This document shows positions 61,679-64,000 of a DNA stretch of 64,000 bases, in pieces. How positions within the stretch are numbered: the first letter of the stretch is position 1; each line of letters starts with the position of its first letter. Under the pieces are notes generated by a model, which saw only the letters and a program-made list of their open reading frames with translations, was not told where the DNA came from and ran no database searches. Both the position numbers and the translations under genes were made by a program. The stretch is from contig NZ_CAJZCD010000008.1 in NCBI RefSeq assembly GCF_914768045.1, positions 24,867 to 88,866 of the forward strand, given 5' to 3'. This stretch comes from Snodgrassella communis. GTDB lineage: Bacteria > Pseudomonadota > Gammaproteobacteria > Burkholderiales > Neisseriaceae.

Positions 61679-64000
61679 TTATAACCAAGTGTATTTATAG
61701 CCCAGTGTGCCTTTGAAACCTTTATGTTTAGCACTGCCAAAGTTTTTCTCATAACGCACATCGCCATAGAAATGGCTTTGACGGGTTATCGGTAGCTGGA
61801 TACCTACACCTACTTCACCCCAGGTTTTGGCATATTCTTCTTTCAGGCTGTCGCGGCCGATATCAACAGATTTCGGATTGGCAAAGTCATGCCAGATATT
61901 GGCAATGCCATAGAAAGATGAAGGCGGTAAATTATCAGTTGTAGCACCATTGTAGCCAAAACGCATACCCACACGGCCGCGCAGGGCAGATGGATTATGC
62001 TGATCAATATGGCGAATTCCGTCATTGAAATTGTCCAGAGACAGATACTGGTATGCCAATTGAGCCTGTGGTTCGACAAACCAGTTATTGCCATAGACGG
62101 TGAAAGATTTACCGACTTCAGCTGACACTGCGGCACCCCAGCCATTCTGATGTACAGATTCATTGGAGCGGGCATTGTATTTATTGCGCAGATAGCTTAC
62201 CTGACCAACCAAATCAATATAGCCACCATTATTACCATAGAATGTGCCATAACCGCCAACACTTACAGCATCAGTACGACCTTTACCGGTGTAATGGTCG
62301 TCAACAACATAGCCATTCTTGGCGCGATACTGATCGCGGAAATCATTTTCATTATGCCCATAGGACACATAGCCACCTATATGCCGGCGGGTTCCGGTTT
62401 TGTTGTTTTCATCCAGAATAAAATCATGGCCAATCTGGAGTACAGATTGATTACCGACTGTATCCAGACGTTGTTTGCCATTCTTATCCAGATGTTTCAC
62501 CAAAATTCTACCCCATGTCTGTTGCTGGTTATCGGCAAGGGCAGTATTGTTGGCACCAGTAATGTTATGGGTTTGATTTTCAGCGCGCCGCTCATATAGT
62601 GTACCAATAGTGGTAAAGCCCAGTTCCATATTTACTGTAGGCATCTGTACGTAGCCAGATACCGGCTCCGCATAAATCAGTACTTCTTTAGGTGGAGTGG
62701 GTTTGATAGGTTTAGTCGGATCAGTAGGTATTTTAGCTGTTAATGTCCATGCATAATCAGTGCCAGTTCCGCCGTATAAACTCTGATCTATTTTCCTGAG
62801 CTGAGCTTCACCGGCATTCGTAGTTGGAGAATTACCTATAAAGCCTTGTCCATTGATTTCCCCATCTACGTGAATAACAGTTTTTGGATGAGTAATCGGT
62901 ATTTCTTTTTGTGTTATGTCTCCGTAGATACCTTCTCTGGTCATTACTGTTGTGACGTCACCGGTTACATCACCTTCAATATTAACGCGGTCGGTATAAC
63001 CAGTGCCATTTTTGTTGATGGAATCATCATTCCAGAGCGTATTAACATATATTGTGCCGCCACCGATATAGTTACCTTGTACTGTGATGGTATGGTATTT
63101 ATTTTCATCATTGATATCAGCTAAAGGTATTTTTGAAAATTTAATAATGCCGGTGTTAGTCAGTTGCGATAACGTGGAATCTCCTGTATTTATCCAGCTG
63201 CCCTGATTATTCAGGTTTATTTTTCCGTCTGCACCGAAATTGTTGGTAGAACCAGTAGTACCGATGAAGATTCCTGTATCTGTATTTGTGGCGTTAATAA
63301 CACCTAAGTCAGTATTATTAATAAGATTGCCTTCGAATTTATCATTATTGGTAAATGAAATATTTCCAGTTCCGTATATCTCATTGATAATATTTGTATT
63401 GTGTAAGGTTTTATCGTTGCGTACCGTAATTTCACCGTCACCAGAATTGATAATTTCAGTGTTATCACCGATGCCTGAATTTATTAAGGTAACTTGACCA
63501 GACCCCATATTGGTAATTTTACTTTTAAGTAATGCTTCATTGTTTATATGTATAGAAGAATCATCACCGATATTGGTAATAATGCCAGTAGTTGTACCAC
63601 GATTAGTCAATGTAATCTTACCAGCATTTTCATTGCTTATCATACTTTCAAGTTCTGTGTTAGCTCCATTGATTACTTCTATTGTAGAAGAGGCTACATT
63701 ACTGCTATTAATAATATTGCCAGTGCTTTTACCGCTATTGTCTAAGGTGATTGTACCAGCACCCGTATTCTTAATTTCACTGGTACTTGTACCGCTATTG
63801 TGTAGGGTAATTGCACCAGCACCTGAGTTGGTAATATCGCCGGTAGTTTCACCGCTATTGTTTAGGGTAATTGCACCAACACCTGAGTTGGTAATAGTGC
63901 CGGTAGTTTTACCGTTATTAGTCAATTCAACCGTACCAGCTTTTATATTGCTTATCGTACTTTCAAGCGTTTTACCTGCATCATTGGTTACTTCTATTCT
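61679..64000 (-). CDS. Autotransporter with repeat-rich passenger and C-terminal beta-barrel (5' end outside window)
   Basis: Partial: the frame is open through the right edge of the window, so the N-terminus and signal peptide are not seen. At least 773 residues. The passenger is built of about 20-residue repeats such as NNGKTTGTITNSGVGAITL and NNSGETTGDITNSGAGAITL, the pattern of a right-handed beta-helix. A proline-rich linker (KIPTDPTKPIKPTPPKE) leads to the autotransporter barrel (about the last 280 residues) with NQQQTWGRILVKHLDKNGKQ and GFKGTLGYKYTWL at the end. Likely surface-exposed adhesin or similar; exact role unknown. Own terminators follow. Confidence 0.92.
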   Translation of the reverse strand, partial: RIEVTNDAGKTLESTISNIKAGTVELTNNGKTTGTITNSGVGAITLNNSGETTGDITNSGAGAITLHNSGTSTSEIKNTGAGTITLDNSGKSTGNIINSSNVASSTIEVINGANTELESMISNENAGKITLTNRGTTTGIITNIGDDSSIHINNEALLKSKITNMGSGQVTLINSGIGDNTEIINSGDGEITVRNDKTLHNTNIINEIYGTGNISFTNNDKFEGNLINNTDLGVINATNTDTGIFIGTTGSTNNFGADGKINLNNQGSWINTGDSTLSQLTNTGIIKFSKIPLADINDENKYHTITVQGNYIGGGTIYVNTLWNDDSINKNGTGYTDRVNIEGDVTGDVTTVMTREGIYGDITQKEIPITHPKTVIHVDGEINGQGFIGNSPTTNAGEAQLRKIDQSLYGGTGTDYAWTLTAKIPTDPTKPIKPTPPKEVLIYAEPVSGYVQMPTVNMELGFTTIGTLYERRAENQTHNITGANNTALADNQQQTWGRILVKHLDKNGKQRLDTVGNQSVLQIGHDFILDENNKTGTRRHIGGYVSYGHNENDFRDQYRAKNGYVVDDHYTGKGRTDAVSVGGYGTFYGNNGGYIDLVGQVSYLRNKYNARSNESVHQNGWGAAVSAEVGKSFTVYGNNWFVEPQAQLAYQYLSLDNFNDGIRHIDQHNPSALRGRVGMRFGYNGATTDNLPPSSFYGIANIWHDFANPKSVDIGRDSLKEEYAKTWGEVGVGIQLPITRQSHFYGDVRYEKNFGSAKHKGFKGTLGYKYTWL
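63690..64000 (-). repeat. Tandem passenger repeats at two scales
   Basis: About 60-base units encode the ITNSGxGAITLxNSG motif, with long runs of nucleotide identity between units near 63760, 63820 and 63880. A longer period is visible: the segment IEVTNDAGKTLESTISN at the window edge recurs as IEVINGANTELESMISN about 100 residues later. Confidence 0.85.

Noticed and set aside
1..64000. Insertion sequences, transposases, prophage structural genes or secretion-system genes
   Set aside because: Apart from the integrase remnant and the autotransporter, no transposase, phage structural or secretion-machinery genes were recognised on either strand.

Overview
The window reads as a chromosomal segment of a betaproteobacterium of the Neisseriaceae. 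The GC content looks moderate (roughly low-40s percent by eye), and the gene set fits: MaeB, a RibB with a degenerate RibA-like half, hemCDXY-hemE, SspAB, MsrAB without a thioredoxin domain, a MoxR/DUF58/transglutaminase cluster and an autotransporter. A Snodgrassella-like bee-gut symbiont is my best guess. That is inference from gene content, not a database match. Canonical Neisseria uptake sequences were not noticed.

Layout. 0.2-7 kb: malic enzyme, GreB, then the MoxR-DUF58-transglutaminase operon. 7.7-13.4 kb: a lone PEP-mutase/isocitrate-lyase-fold gene in AT-rich DNA, pyruvate oxidase, glutaredoxin 2 and a ClC channel. 13.5-19.1 kb: an ABC-F protein, a GNAT enzyme, the fluoride channel CrcB, a Nudix hydrolase, glyoxalase II and a dNTPase, followed by tRNA-Arg/tRNA-Glu with a good promoter and terminator. 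19.6-30.4 kb, all on the minus strand: recG, ilvD, an RDD membrane-protein array, nusB-ribH, an EamA transporter and ribBA. 30.5-33.6 kb: three paralogous small membrane proteins of unknown function. 33.6-42.7 kb, plus strand: argD, a sirtuin, hemC-hemD-hemX-hemY, hemE and cardiolipin synthase. 42.9-48.6 kb, minus strand: a Tim44-like protein, a TRIC-type channel, rsuA, an NhaD/CitMHS-like antiporter, DUF1415 and an Lrp/AsnC regulator. 49.4-51.0 kb: a broken P4-type integrase beside a Gly-Gly-Gly-Cys-(degenerate Cys)-Leu tRNA operon. 51.1-64 kb: pgsA, msrAB, a GNAT enzyme, an endonuclease V homologue, a Nif3-like protein, sspA-sspB, small membrane proteins, ahpC-ahpF, and the 3' part of a repeat-rich autotransporter that runs off the window.

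Pathways. Tetrapyrrole synthesis (hemC, hemD, hemE plus membrane partners hemX and hemY), riboflavin synthesis (ribBA, ribH), peroxide defence (ahpC, ahpF, msrAB), branched-chain and arginine amino-acid synthesis (ilvD, argD) and phospholipid synthesis (pgsA, cls) are all represented.

The most unusual region is 23.8-33.3 kb. Two unrelated families of small membrane-protein paralogues sit next to housekeeping genes. In both places a decayed piece of the neighbouring housekeeping gene has been copied into the array: an internal ilvD fragment inside the RDD array, and the ribBA start plus leader inside or beside the small-membrane-protein array. A pseudogenised RDD copy also carries an 18-nt homopolymer. 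This points to repeated local duplication and loss, as in variable accessory loci. The function of both arrays is unknown.
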